A stretch of DNA of 64,000 nt from Nitrosopumilus cobalaminigenes (GTDB lineage Archaea > Thermoproteota > Nitrososphaeria > Nitrososphaerales > Nitrosopumilaceae). A program made the translations under genes and the position numbers. The notes beneath the pieces are model-generated. The model saw nothing but the letters and a program-made list of their open reading frames with translations, searched no databases and was not told where the DNA came from. The stretch spans positions 62,001 through 126,000 of the forward strand of contig NZ_CP026993.1 of the NCBI RefSeq assembly GCF_013407145.1. The letters are read 5' to 3'. Of this stretch, positions 47,361 through 56,334 are shown one piece after another (within the stretch, counting starts at the first letter, position 1; every line of letters begins with the position of its first letter).

Positions 47361-48650
47361 TTATTTTGAAAATTCACATGCAATTCTATTAAGCATAATT
47401 TCTTTAATCTCATCATGATTTTCAGTATTCCCAGTAACCCACATGGCTTTTACCAATGCAATTTCAGGTATCATGTTTTCTAGGGGGATTATGCCTAAAT
47501 CAAGTAAATCTCTACCACTTTCATAAACTGTCATTCTAACTCTGCCATCTATACACTGTGAAGTCATTCCCATAAAGATGCCTTTTTCATTTGCCATTTT
47601 TACCATTGAATACATGTTTTCTCCAATGTGTCCGAGACCTGTCCCTTCAAAAATTATTGCTTTATAGTTTGAATCTATAATGTGTTTTAACAAAGATGGA
47701 TCATATCCTGGATGATATTTTACTAATGCAACTTTTTCATTAATTTTTATTTTAGGTTCAAATTTTTTGTCTGTAAAAAAATCTGTTTTCATATTATTAT
47801 GAATTTCATTATTTACAATTAAAAATGCAGGATCATCTCCAACTGTTTGAAAAGCTCCTCTTTTACTTGTGTGATTTTTCCTTACTCTAGTGCCTATATG
47901 ACATGCAATCGTTTCATCGTTTTCATCTTGATGCATTGCTATGAAAATACCATTTGTTTTACATTCCGTTAAAAATTTTGTAGCTCCAATTAGATTCAGC
48001 GCTGCATCTGATGATGCACGATCTGAAGATCTTTGTGAACCTACTAACACAATTGGGATCGGAAATCCAGCTAATGAAAAAGAAAGATATGATGATGTAT
48101 AATGCATAGTATCTGTACCATGAGCAATAATAATTCCTGAATACTCTGATTTAGAATATTGATTAATCTCTTCAGCAATTTTTAACCAATGCATAGGCAT
48201 AATATTTTCTGAATATTCAGAAAACAAAACTTTTGCATCTATGTTTGCAATTTTTGCAAGTTCAGGAACGGAAGAATTCAATTCTTCAGCAGTTAATACT
48301 GGTGTAACAGCACCTGTTCTATAATCAATTTTACTAGCTATTGTACCTCCCGTTGATAATAATAGAATATTTGGTAGATGTTCATTTTTTTCTACCTTTT
48401 CATTTTTCTCTACAATTTTTTCTGTAGATGGATTTTTCTCTACTTTTTCAATCTTGGAAATCTCCAAACCAATATTGTATCCACTCTTTAATTTCAGAAC
48501 AATGTGTTTGTCATCACTGTGTTCATATCTTGGCATAATTATGCCTGAATAAGTAATATCAGCTAAAATTTTTACTGAATCTCCAATTGAAATATTATTT
48601 GTTTTAAGAAATTCTAAAGAGTTTCCATCATATCCAGTATATTCTGACAT
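47361..48650 (-). CDS. gatD: Glutamyl-tRNA(Gln) amidotransferase subunit D
   Basis: This 429-aa protein is the asparaginase-like ammonia-producing subunit. Catalytic Thr motifs are LLLSTGGTIAS near residue 97 and IAHGTDTMHYT near 175, with the Lys region KYHPGYDP downstream. A ~70-residue N-terminal beta domain typical of GatD is joined by a charged Glu/Lys/Asn linker made of imperfect VEKN repeats (residues ~67-90). It pairs with gatE immediately downstream. Confidence 0.96.
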   Translation of the reverse strand: MSEYTGYDGNSLEFLKTNNISIGDSVKILADITYSGIIMPRYEHSDDKHIVLKLKSGYNIGLEISKIEKVEKNPSTEKIVEKNEKVEKNEHLPNILLLSTGGTIASKIDYRTGAVTPVLTAEELNSSVPELAKIANIDAKVLFSEYSENIMPMHWLKIAEEINQYSKSEYSGIIIAHGTDTMHYTSSYLSFSLAGFPIPIVLVGSQRSSDRASSDAALNLIGATKFLTECKTNGIFIAMHQDENDETIACHIGTRVRKNHTSKRGAFQTVGDDPAFLIVNNEIHNNMKTDFFTDKKFEPKIKINEKVALVKYHPGYDPSLLKHIIDSNYKAIIFEGTGLGHIGENMYSMVKMANEKGIFMGMTSQCIDGRVRMTVYESGRDLLDLGIIPLENMIPEIALVKAMWVTGNTENHDEIKEIMLNRIACEFSK

Positions 48651-48682
48651 TTATGAGGATTAGATTTGTTATTTTATTAAAA

Positions 48683-50869
48683 CTACCTGTAATAGGAAGC
48701 AACTAGTTTTTCGCCCATCTTGAGGTCTTTTTGTTCTCTTACTTTCTTTACTGCTTCCTCAAAGTGTTTCATAGTTACTTTAGCATCAACATCCTTTTTC
48801 TCGATATCCTTTACATCTGGATTTTTATCTAAAAATTCGTGAATTACTAAAGATACTGCAGTATTTGCAATAGATGCTGTATCTGCTCCACTAAGTCCAT
48901 CAGTTAGTTCTGATAGCTTCTCGAAGTCTACATGTGTAGGATCACTTTCATCACTAATGGTTGGAATCTTTTCAGCGTTAATTTTCAAGATACTCTTTCT
49001 ACTTTCTTTGTCTGGAAGTGGAATCTGAATAATTTTATCAAATCTTCCTGGTCTTAATAATGCAGGATCAATCATATCTGCTCTGTTTGTTGCTGCTAAT
49101 ACTATGACACCGTGCATATTCTCCATACCATCCAATTCTGTTAATAATTGACTTACAACTCTTTCAGTAACTGCTGTTTCTCCACCAGCTCCTCTAATTG
49201 GAGCAATAGAATCAATTTCATCAAAGAATACAACACATGGTGCGGACTGTCGTGCACGTTTGAAAATTTCTCTAATTCCTCGTTCTGATTCTCCCACCCA
49301 TTTTGATAATAGTTCAGGGCCTCTTACAGAAACAAAGTTTGCTTCACTTTGAGTGGCAACAGCTTTTGCAAGTAGAGTTTTACCAGTACCACTTGGACCA
49401 TGTAGTAATATTCCTCTTGGCATGCTGTGTCCTAGTTTATCGTATAGACCTGGATATTTCATAGGCCATTCTACAGCTTCTTGTAATTCTCGTTTAACAT
49501 CTTCTAATCCTCCAACATCATCCCATTTTACATCTGGATTTTCAATGAAAACTTCTCGCATACCTGATGGTGTTACTTCAATCAAGGCTTTCTGGAAGTC
49601 TTCATGATTTACAATTAATTTATCTAAAGTTTCAGGAGGTAATTTCTCTTCTTCTAAATTCAAAACTGGTAATAGTCTCCTCAAGCATTTCATTGCAGCT
49701 TCTTTACAGAGATATTCTAAATCTGCGCCAACATATCCATGACTGACTGCTGATATTTTTTCCATGTTTACATCTTCTGATAATGGCATATTTCTACTGT
49801 GAATTGCAAGAATGTCTTTTCTTCCTTTTTTATCTGGAACTTTAATCTCTATTTCTCTATCAAATCTTCCTGGTCTTCTAAGTGCAGGATCAATTGCATT
49901 AGGTCTATTTGTTGCAGAAATTACAATTACTTTACCTCTTGCTTCCAATCCATCCATTAATGATAACATTTGAGAAACAACTCTTCTTTCAACTTCTCCT
50001 GTAACTTCCTCTCTTTTTGGAGCAATAGAATCAATTTCATCTACAAAGATTATTGATGGTGCTTTCTCTCTTGCCTCTTTGAAAATTTCTCTTAATCTTG
50101 CTTCACTTTCACCGTAGAACTTACTCATAATCTCTGGACCTGAAATACTGATAAAATGTGCATTACTTTCATTTGCAACAGCTTTTGCAAGTAGAGTTTT
50201 ACCAGTACCTGGTGGACCGTATAACAAAACACCTTTTGGAGCTTCAATTCCTAATTTTTCAAAAATTTCTGGATGTCTTAATGGAAGTTCAATCATCTCT
50301 CTTACTTTTTTAATTTCATTTGAAATTCCACCAATGTCTTCATAGGTTACTTGTGGAACTCCACGTAATGTTTCACCCTTCTCTGCAATATGGAAAACAG
50401 TTTTTTGAGTAACTAATACTGCATCAGCTGCTGGATTTACTCCAATTACTTGAAAAGTTAAACGTCCACCAAAGTATGGAACCATTACATTATCACCTTT
50501 GATCAAAGGCACACTTTCTAAAGCATCTGCAAGATATCTTTCATCAATTGGTGGAATTGCTTCTAATGGAGCAACCACTACTTTTTCTGCAGCCACTGCT
50601 TTTATTTTTCTAACTGAAATTGTATCGCCTATTGCAATTCCTGAATTATTTCGTCCAAGTCCGTCAATTCTGATTATTCCCTTTCCTTCATCTGAAGGAT
50701 AGAGTGGAAGACATTTTGCTACTGTTCTTCTTTTACCTTTAATTTCAATAACATCTCCTGTAGATGCATTTAGTGTATCCATAGAGTCATAATCGATTCT
50801 TGCTACTCCTCTCCCAACATCTCTTGTATATGCTTCAAGAACTTTGAGAGATAATGCATTTTGACTCAT
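48683..50869 (-). CDS. cdc48: AAA+ unfoldase CDC48/p97/VAT
   Basis: This ~728-aa hexameric ATPase unfolds proteins for degradation. The N domain has the double-psi barrel start ([21 protein letters not shown]). D1 has Walker A GPPGTGKT and Walker [13 protein letters not shown]2 has GPSGTGKT and [11 protein letters not shown]. Arg-finger regions ([22 protein letters not shown]) are present. The ATG at 50869 is chosen because a TATAAAAA box sits about 25 nt upstream; earlier in-frame starts at 50875 and 50884 (TTG) would lie within 6-20 nt of it. It is divergent from rpl2. Confidence 0.96.
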   Translation of the reverse strand: MSQNALSLKVLEAYTRDVGRGVARIDYDSMDTLNASTGDVIEIKGKRRTVAKCLPLYPSDEGKGIIRIDGLGRNNSGIAIGDTISVRKIKAVAAEKVVVAPLEAIPPIDERYLADALESVPLIKGDNVMVPYFGGRLTFQVIGVNPAADAVLVTQKTVFHIAEKGETLRGVPQVTYEDIGGISNEIKKVREMIELPLRHPEIFEKLGIEAPKGVLLYGPPGTGKTLLAKAVANESNAHFISISGPEIMSKFYGESEARLREIFKEAREKAPSIIFVDEIDSIAPKREEVTGEVERRVVSQMLSLMDGLEARGKVIVISATNRPNAIDPALRRPGRFDREIEIKVPDKKGRKDILAIHSRNMPLSEDVNMEKISAVSHGYVGADLEYLCKEAAMKCLRRLLPVLNLEEEKLPPETLDKLIVNHEDFQKALIEVTPSGMREVFIENPDVKWDDVGGLEDVKRELQEAVEWPMKYPGLYDKLGHSMPRGILLHGPSGTGKTLLAKAVATQSEANFVSVRGPELLSKWVGESERGIREIFKRARQSAPCVVFFDEIDSIAPIRGAGGETAVTERVVSQLLTELDGMENMHGVIVLAATNRADMIDPALLRPGRFDKIIQIPLPDKESRKSILKINAEKIPTISDESDPTHVDFEKLSELTDGLSGADTASIANTAVSLVIHEFLDKNPDVKDIEKKDVDAKVTMKHFEEAVKKVREQKDLKMGEKLVASYYR

Positions 50870-50890
50870 ACTCATTGGCCTCAATTCTAA

Positions 50891-50898
50891 TTTTTATA
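50891..50898 (-). promoter_or_regulatory. TATA box of cdc48
   Basis: On the minus strand TATAAAAA is centred about 25 nt before the ATG at 50869. It is the basis for choosing that start. Confidence 0.5.
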
Positions 50899-50901
50899 CC
50901 T

Positions 50902-50940
50902 TTGTGGTAATTTCAATAACTTACAGCATGACTACCACAA
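50902..50940. promoter_or_regulatory. Perfect 8-bp inverted repeat beside the cdc48 promoter
   Basis: TTGTGGTA (50902-50909) and TACCACAA (50933-50940) form an exact inverted repeat with a 23-bp spacer. One arm lies 4 bp upstream of the cdc48 TATA box and the other 2 bp before the rpl2 TATA-like box. The half-site centres are 31 bp apart, about three helical turns, which suits a looped or tetrameric repressor rather than a terminator. Confidence 0.45.
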
Positions 50941-50941
50941 G

Positions 50942-50949
50942 CTTAAAAT
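50942..50949 (+). promoter_or_regulatory. TATA-like box of rpl2
   Basis: CTTAAAAT lies about 29 nt before the TTG start at 50975, next to the right arm of the inverted repeat. Confidence 0.4.
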
Positions 50950-50974
50950 TCTCTTTAGGTCGGAAATCAACAAC

Positions 50975-51709
50975 TTGGGTAAGAGACCATTAGTACGAAG
51001 ACGAGGCCGTGGAGGCAATCAATTTAGATCTACATCTACTGGTAAAGTAGGCAAAAAAGCCAATTATCCGCGTTTTCCACTATCTGAGCAACATACAGGA
51101 GAAATTATAGATCTTGTACACGAACGTGGTAGAGAAGCTCCATTATCTAAAATTAGATTTGAAGATGGTTCTGTTTCATTTGTACCTGCAGTTTTAGGAA
51201 CTTCAGTTGGTACTACTTTACAATTTGGATTAAAATCAACAATTGAAAAAGGAAATGTCATTAGTGTTCAAAACATTCCTGATGGTACAATTGTATGTAA
51301 TATTGAAAAGCACTTTGGAGATGGTGGTGCTATTGTCAAGTCTGCAGGTACTGATGCAACTATTTTCTCCCATGGAGATGATGGTGTTACAGTTAAACTC
51401 CCTTCTGGTAAATTTGCAACTTTAAATCCAAAAAATAGAGCCATGATTGGTACTCTTGCTGGCGGTGGTGCTACTGAACGACATTTTATGAGTGCAGGTA
51501 ACAAATGGCGTAGTTTCAAAGCTAAAGGAAAGAAATATCCAATTGTTAGAGGTGTTGCTCAAGCAGCATATGTACACCCACACGGTGGTGGTCGTCATCA
51601 ACACGTTGGACAAAGTTCTACTGTTTCACGAGATGCTCCTCCAGGTGCTAAAGTAGGTAGTATTGCTGCAAGAAAGACTGGTAGAGCTAGAATTAAAGAA
51701 AGAAAGTAG
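50975..51709 (+). CDS. rpl2: Ribosomal protein L2 (uL2)
   Basis: This 244-aa large-subunit protein lies near the peptidyl-transferase centre. It starts at TTG (MGKRPLVRRRGRGGNQFRS). The C-terminal signature around PHGGGRHQHVGQ and the basic end (ARKTGRARIKERK) are those of archaeal L2. The gene is not in a visible S10-type ribosomal cluster here, but stands between cdc48 and acylphosphatase. Confidence 0.97.
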   Translation: MGKRPLVRRRGRGGNQFRSTSTGKVGKKANYPRFPLSEQHTGEIIDLVHERGREAPLSKIRFEDGSVSFVPAVLGTSVGTTLQFGLKSTIEKGNVISVQNIPDGTIVCNIEKHFGDGGAIVKSAGTDATIFSHGDDGVTVKLPSGKFATLNPKNRAMIGTLAGGGATERHFMSAGNKWRSFKAKGKKYPIVRGVAQAAYVHPHGGGRHQHVGQSSTVSRDAPPGAKVGSIAARKTGRARIKERK

Positions 51710-51759
51710 TTTTTACTTTAACCTAAAATTGATTAATAGCTCAATGAAATATTGTTGTA

Positions 51760-52038
51760 GTGTCGGATCAACGTGTTAGACTTTTTGTAACTGGGAAGGT
51801 ACAGGGTGTTTTTTTCCGTCAAACACTAAAAGTTATGGCAAAGAAAAATGATGTTTTTGGTTGGGTAAAAAATCTCAAGGATGGTAGAGTTGAAGCTGTT
51901 TTAGAAGGAGATGAGGAGAAAATTAGCAGACTAATTGAATGGGCCCATGGAGGTCCAGCCAATGCAAGAGTTGAAGATGTGGAGATTCGTAATGAAAAAT
52001 TTTCTGGAGAATTCTCAAAATTTGATGTATTATACTAG
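51760..52038 (+). CDS. acyP: Acylphosphatase
   Basis: This 92-aa enzyme hydrolyses carboxyl-phosphate bonds. It starts at GTG. The catalytic Arg is in GKVQGVFFRQTLK near residue 18 and the Asn is in WVKNLKDGRVEAVLEG near 38; both are the family signatures. It is convergent with the DUF5655-like gene (4-nt overlap). Confidence 0.95.
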   Translation: MSDQRVRLFVTGKVQGVFFRQTLKVMAKKNDVFGWVKNLKDGRVEAVLEGDEEKISRLIEWAHGGPANARVEDVEIRNEKFSGEFSKFDVLY

Positions 52039-52367
52039 TGAATTTCCTCAAATGCATTTTTTATGATTTGAGTAAATTCTGAAATTTCTTGATCCTTTTT
52101 AATCTGAATTATTTGAATAGGATCTTTTCTGCTTTTTTGAATTTTTATAATCACTCCCTCTCTATCGGGTTCTACATCTACAAACCATCTGAATGTCATT
52201 GATTTACAAAAAACTACTCTATGCATTCTAACATCTTCTATCACTTTGTCTCCTAATGAGAAGCAAAATTCTCTAATCGAATCAAATAACGGTAATACCG
52301 AACCTGGAATTTGTTTCTTAAAGTCTTCATAATTTCTTTTATTTCCAAATGAAATCTTTCCTTCCAT
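52035..52367 (-). CDS. DUF5655-like small protein
   Basis: This 110-aa cytosolic protein has the pattern LFDSIREFCFSLGDKVIEDVRMHRVVFCKSMTFRWFVDVEP, which resembles DUF5655 and related domains found alone or with nuclease-like proteins. No catalytic motif is evident and the function is unknown. It lies downstream of the SRP RNA gene on the same strand, 29 nt after its 3' end. Confidence 0.6.
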   Translation of the reverse strand: MEGKISFGNKRNYEDFKKQIPGSVLPLFDSIREFCFSLGDKVIEDVRMHRVVFCKSMTFRWFVDVEPDREGVIIKIQKSRKDPIQIIQIKKDQEISEFTQIIKNAFEEIH

Positions 52368-52396
52368 GAGGTTGAAAATTTGATTTTAATTATAAA

Positions 52397-52712
52397 GGTA
52401 GTAGATCTGCTGGCTCCAGTCTAGACGAATAGCCCCATTTCAAGGCGTACAAGATCCGCCACGTTGACGAGGAAGCGTGGATGCTCCACCTTAGGATTGC
52501 TCCCTCCCGGACCTCATCCCTTTCGATGGTTCGGTCTTAGAAGTTATCCCTTCGGATATTTCTAGTCCTGCAACCACCCGCCTCGGCGTGATTTCATTTC
52601 CGCACACCAAGCGGGAATTACCCTTCTAGAGATTTACCCAACAGTTGCTGATCTCTGCATATAGCCGGTTTCAGAATAGGGCACGGCTGGCACCCTGATC
52701 CTACCTACTACC
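52397..52712 (-). ncRNA. Archaeal 7S signal recognition particle RNA
   Basis: The 316-nt minus-strand RNA has complementary ends: 5' GGTAGTAG (52712-52705) and 3' CTACTACC (52404-52397) form helix 1. Near the middle GAGGTCCGGGAGGGAGCA resembles the conserved helix 8 SRP54-binding motif. Length is typical for archaea (~300 nt). A TATA box sits 24 nt before the 5' end. The stretch contains no plausible ORF. It scaffolds SRP54/SRP19 for membrane targeting. RNase P RNA was considered and rejected. Confidence 0.9.
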
Positions 52713-52731
52713 ATTTTTCCTAAGAAAGTAT

Positions 52732-52740
52732 GTTATATTT
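52732..52740 (-). promoter_or_regulatory. TATA box of the SRP RNA gene
   Basis: On the minus strand AAATATAAC is centred about 24 nt before the proposed RNA 5' end at 52712, and only a few bases after the stop codon of the thiolase gene. The SRP RNA therefore has its own promoter at the end of that gene. Confidence 0.6.
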
Positions 52741-52743
52741 GCA

Positions 52744-53658
52744 TTAGGTTTGATTTTCTTTTAGTTTTAAAACTACACTACACACTGAGCATACATTTCC
52801 TGTACAATCATTTCCGCATTTTTCACATTTTGTTTTTTCTTTAGTGTTTGAATTCTTTACAACTTGTGACACTTTGAGAATTGATTGATACAAGTTATTT
52901 TTAATTCCACTATGTTGATTTTCTAATGAATTCAAAAATTCACGAATTTCTGTTCGAATTCCTTCACTCATGTGAGGACATGGTTCTGATTGAAATGGCA
53001 TATCATTTGTAAATGCATAAAAAACTATTTCAGATTCATAAATCTCACAAAACGGTTTTATTTTTCTTAAAGAATTTGCAGAAGTATCCGGATCCATCCA
53101 ACCAATCTTTGTTGTATCACCTGAAAGCATGTTTATCACAAATGTTTGTAACGTATCGTCTAAATTATGCCCTGTTGCAATTACATTAGCACCAATATCA
53201 TTAGCGGCATAATCTATTGCTCTTCTTCTTAATGTTCCACAAATTGAACATGATGAAGTTTTTTCACTTTCTCGTAAATCTAATGCTTCATCAAGTGTTA
53301 ATTCAAAAAGATCTTTGTAAGAATATACTTTATGTTCTACATTAAGATCTTTACAAAACTTTTCAACAATTTCTAATGCCTCATTTCTATATCCTGGAAT
53401 TCCTTCATCAATTGTGATTGCTATTATTTTAAAACTATGAGTTAATGCCATTTCATTAATAATTTTTAATAATGCCAGAGAATCTTTTCCTCCGGAAACT
53501 GCAACAGCTACTAATTCATTATGCTTAATCATATTATATTTTGAAATAGTTTTTGCAGTTTTTCTTACAATAGATCTTGAAAAACACTGTGAACATAGCT
53601 TTTCACCTGAATATTTTCTAGTATATGCTGCAGGATTTTCACATCTGTCACAATTCAT
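52744..53658 (-). CDS. tRNA 2-thiolation protein, TtuA/Ncs6 (CTU1) family
   Basis: This 304-aa ATP-dependent enzyme thiolates U34 or U54 of tRNA. An N-terminal zinc site uses C3/C6 and C22/C25. The PP-loop is SGGKDS (residues 55-60). CSICGTLRR and the later CPHM carry the conserved catalytic Cys residues (C/C/C for an Fe-S cluster). A C-terminal CxxC...CxxC zinc ribbon completes the protein. Whether it modifies position 34 (Ncs6) or 54 (TtuA) cannot be told. The SRP RNA promoter abuts its stop. Confidence 0.92.
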   Translation of the reverse strand: MNCDRCENPAAYTRKYSGEKLCSQCFSRSIVRKTAKTISKYNMIKHNELVAVAVSGGKDSLALLKIINEMALTHSFKIIAITIDEGIPGYRNEALEIVEKFCKDLNVEHKVYSYKDLFELTLDEALDLRESEKTSSCSICGTLRRRAIDYAANDIGANVIATGHNLDDTLQTFVINMLSGDTTKIGWMDPDTSANSLRKIKPFCEIYESEIVFYAFTNDMPFQSEPCPHMSEGIRTEIREFLNSLENQHSGIKNNLYQSILKVSQVVKNSNTKEKTKCEKCGNDCTGNVCSVCSVVLKLKENQT

Positions 53659-53701
53659 GAAATTATCTTGTTTTTTTCATTAATGATTCTTTAGGTATTT
53701 T

Positions 53702-54898
53702 CTAGATTGTAAACCAGCCAGATTTCAAATATGATAAGGCAATGTTGAGGCCAAATAGTACAAATGTGAATGCATAGATTCCCCACATTGCAATATTGAC
53801 TGACTTGTCTGAAATTCTCTTATCAATTATTGTATGAATGAATTTACCTCCATCCAAAATCGGTAAAGGAAGCATGTTGATAATACCGATGAAAAATGAG
53901 ATCATCCAAAGCCATAACAAGAACATTGAAAGATTTGGATCATTCCATTCAATGAAATTCATTACAGGTTTGTAAGCAAATGTGTTGTCTCTCATAATTC
54001 CAATTAATCCTCTTTCAGGATCTTCTGGTGCAGGCATAATCTCTACACCAAAATTCAATGGTTGACCATCTCTAATTACAGAAACACTTGCGGTATCTCC
54101 TGGACTCAGAGCTGGAAAGTCAACTGGACTCAATATCGGTATATCATTAATTGATGTGATGATGTCATTAGCAAGTAATCCTGCTTGTTCTGCACCAGAG
54201 TTTTCAATAATTGAAAGGATCAATACTCCATCTGGAAGTTCATAAAATGCACTTAGGAGTGGCTCAGGTAAAACCATTGCAAAAAATGGATTTGTTAACA
54301 AAATAGCACCTAAAACAAATGCAAATAAAACATTTGATGTAGCACCTGCACCAATTACTCTTAATTTTGATATCTTTTTAGCTTTTTCAAATTCCTCTTC
54401 ATCTGGTTCAACAAATCCTGCAAACATTGCAATGAATATTGCAAAACCACCTGTTTTGATTTTGATTTTTTCTAAGGCAGCTACTATACCATGTGCTCCT
54501 TCATGAATAACTAGTACGATAGGAATTGACAGTAAAAAGTATGTAATTGATGATGCTGATGTTAATGTGACTCCTGGAATTAGTACAGTCAATTCTGAGA
54601 ATTCTGATTGTGCTACAAAAAAGTTTGAAACATTGTTTAACAAAAACCAAAATGCAAAGGCCATCATAATAAAACCTGCAATTACACTTGTATCTGCAAA
54701 TACTCTAATGCCTCTTCTAGTTCGACTTAACAATTTTAAGAGAACTTCATTTACTCCCTTGTTTTTGTATACTAGACTGTATGCTTTAATTTCAAAACCA
54801 TATTTCTCAAATTTGAGAGCTTTTGCAACAACTACAATAACCACCCAAGCCATCAAGACATAGATTATCGAATTTTGAGTAATAAAATCAAGTTCCAA
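53702..54898 (-). CDS. Site-2-protease-type membrane metalloprotease (M50) with PDZ domain
   Basis: This ~398-aa protein cleaves membrane-bound proteins within the bilayer. Zinc ligands are HEGAH near residues 132-136 and the NMLPLPILDGGKF motif near residue 345. A PDZ domain lies between (GVLILSIIENSGAEQAGLLANDIITSINDIPI). About five membrane spans are seen. The TTG at 54898 (MELDFITQNS) is chosen because the longer ORF to 55039 would run through the divergent cutA gene. In bacteria and archaea S2P proteins release membrane-tethered regulators; the target here is unknown. Confidence 0.9.
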   Translation of the reverse strand: MELDFITQNSIIYVLMAWVVIVVVAKALKFEKYGFEIKAYSLVYKNKGVNEVLLKLLSRTRRGIRVFADTSVIAGFIMMAFAFWFLLNNVSNFFVAQSEFSELTVLIPGVTLTSASSITYFLLSIPIVLVIHEGAHGIVAALEKIKIKTGGFAIFIAMFAGFVEPDEEEFEKAKKISKLRVIGAGATSNVLFAFVLGAILLTNPFFAMVLPEPLLSAFYELPDGVLILSIIENSGAEQAGLLANDIITSINDIPILSPVDFPALSPGDTASVSVIRDGQPLNFGVEIMPAPEDPERGLIGIMRDNTFAYKPVMNFIEWNDPNLSMFLLWLWMISFFIGIINMLPLPILDGGKFIHTIIDKRISDKSVNIAMWGIYAFTFVLFGLNIALSYLKSGWFTI

Positions 54899-54910
54899 AC
54901 TAATTGTTAA

Positions 54911-54919
54911 TTTTTTAAG
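54911..54919 (+). promoter_or_regulatory. TATA-like box of cutA
   Basis: TTTTTTAAG is centred about 26-27 nt before the cutA ATG at 54942. It lies in the short divergent gap with the S2P gene, which supports the shorter S2P start. Confidence 0.45.
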
Positions 54920-54941
54920 GTACGGACATTTATCGTTTACT

Positions 54942-55253
54942 ATGAAACCAGTAATAATTATCTCAACATATCCTAATAAAAAATCAATTTCAAAAATTGC
55001 AAATGAACTTGTAAAAAATAAAACAGTAGCATGTGTCAATATTTCTAAAATTTCTTCAATTTACTCTTGGAAAGGAAAAATTGAAAATTCTTCTGAATAT
55101 CTTGCCATTTTCAAAACCATTAACAAAAATAAGACAAAGTTGAAAAAGAAAATCAAAGAAACTCATCCTTATGATGTTCCTGAAATAGCTGAAATTGACG
55201 TCACCTCTATTGATAAATCATATCTGAAATGGTTAGTAGAATCTACAAACTAA
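54942..55253 (+). CDS. cutA: CutA divalent-cation tolerance family protein
   Basis: This 103-aa trimeric PII-like protein has the family pattern IISTYPNKKSISKIANELV, ACVNI...IYSWKGKIENSSEYLAIFKT and HPYDVPEIAEIDV. Its role in metal tolerance is established only loosely in bacteria. It is divergent from the S2P gene and convergent with pelA (4-nt overlap). Confidence 0.95.
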   Translation: MKPVIIISTYPNKKSISKIANELVKNKTVACVNISKISSIYSWKGKIENSSEYLAIFKTINKNKTKLKKKIKETHPYDVPEIAEIDVTSIDKSYLKWLVESTN

Positions 55254-56302
55254 GATTCTATAGCATATCGTAACAAAGAAACTATTCCACCCAGCCCTGA
55301 TACTCTAAGTCCAATATCTGTAGATGAATCGACACTGTAAATCTTGACTCCCTTTGTTTCAGCATCATTTAGAAAATCCATTACTCCTTGTTCATCATTT
55401 TCTTGAATTACTTTATCAGAAAATACCATTGATTCAACTGCTCCCATTTGATTGGCATTGATTGTTTCATTATATCCCATAGTGAATTTCCTGCTTGTTT
55501 TATTTGCTAAAATCATTACTTGATCTATTATTGATGAGGCTTTGGCTAATTTACTATCTGACATTATTTCTTGCATTGATTGAGATTTTGTAAATGTGTA
55601 AATTCCATCTTCTCCTCCAGAATCAATTCCATCTACAACTTGAATTTTATATTTTTGAAGTTTTTGTGATTTCTCTATGAAATTTGCAAACCTTTTCTTT
55701 GTTTCACCTGGACCAAAAATCACTATAGTGTCTCCTTCTTTGAAAATAGTTGATACTGCTTGTTGAACTTGTTCAAAGAATTTCTCAATCTTGAAATTTG
55801 TTTTGTATCTTTTTCCACCAGAACCCGAATAGATATTTGGCATAAATTCTAAATGTGTACCTCTTAGTCTTGCAATTCCACTATCACTAGTATCAATTGC
55901 AACTAGTACAAAACTAACTTGATTATTACTTGATTCTAAAAGTTTTTTTTCAATTGGCAACCATTTTTTCTTTGAAATAGTAATTCCATCATTTAATTTT
56001 AAAATAAAAGAATGATGGGAACCATGTGGAACTGATTCATTACTTGATTCAGAAATTGTGCCTCCTACTCTTAATCTATCTAGAACATCATCAAGTGAAA
56101 TTTTTTCAACTGTTAATGCAATTCTAACTTTGATTCGTTCTCCTTTGTCTGGTCTTGAATAATCTTTATCTTGTTTTAGAACTCTTGTAGTATCTCCAAT
56201 CACTTTATCATTCTCTTTGATAATTCGACGTAAATTCAAAAGATCTTCAGAATCTTCTGGTATGACCGAGATTGAATTTTCATCTATTTCTTTTGTAATC
56301 AT
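55250..56302 (-). CDS. pelA: Pelota (Dom34), ribosome rescue factor
   Basis: This 350-aa eRF1-like protein splits stalled ribosomes with ABCE1 and aEF1A. The N-terminal Lsm-like domain has IIKENDKVIGDTTRVL near residue 28, the centre has FGPGETKKRF near 202, and the C-terminal domain has VMIL and GGIVSLLRYA. A Pelota-type centre without a GGQ motif distinguishes it from aRF1. It lies 32 nt downstream of the unknown 166-aa gene, probably in one operon. Confidence 0.95.
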   Translation of the reverse strand: MITKEIDENSISVIPEDSEDLLNLRRIIKENDKVIGDTTRVLKQDKDYSRPDKGERIKVRIALTVEKISLDDVLDRLRVGGTISESSNESVPHGSHHSFILKLNDGITISKKKWLPIEKKLLESSNNQVSFVLVAIDTSDSGIARLRGTHLEFMPNIYSGSGGKRYKTNFKIEKFFEQVQQAVSTIFKEGDTIVIFGPGETKKRFANFIEKSQKLQKYKIQVVDGIDSGGEDGIYTFTKSQSMQEIMSDSKLAKASSIIDQVMILANKTSRKFTMGYNETINANQMGAVESMVFSDKVIQENDEQGVMDFLNDAETKGVKIYSVDSSTDIGLRVSGLGGIVSLLRYAIES

Positions 56303-56334
56303 AATGTTATTCTATTTAACAAAAAGAAAATAGT

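Noticed and set aside
52397-52712. RNase P RNA
   Set aside because: The conserved GAGGAAAGTC-type core is not seen, whereas complementary ends and a helix 8-like GTCCGGGAGGGAGCA support SRP RNA.
53702-55039. Longer start for the site-2-type protease at 55039
   Set aside because: The added 47 residues run antisense through cutA and lack protease-family character; the TTG at 54898 precedes the first membrane span.
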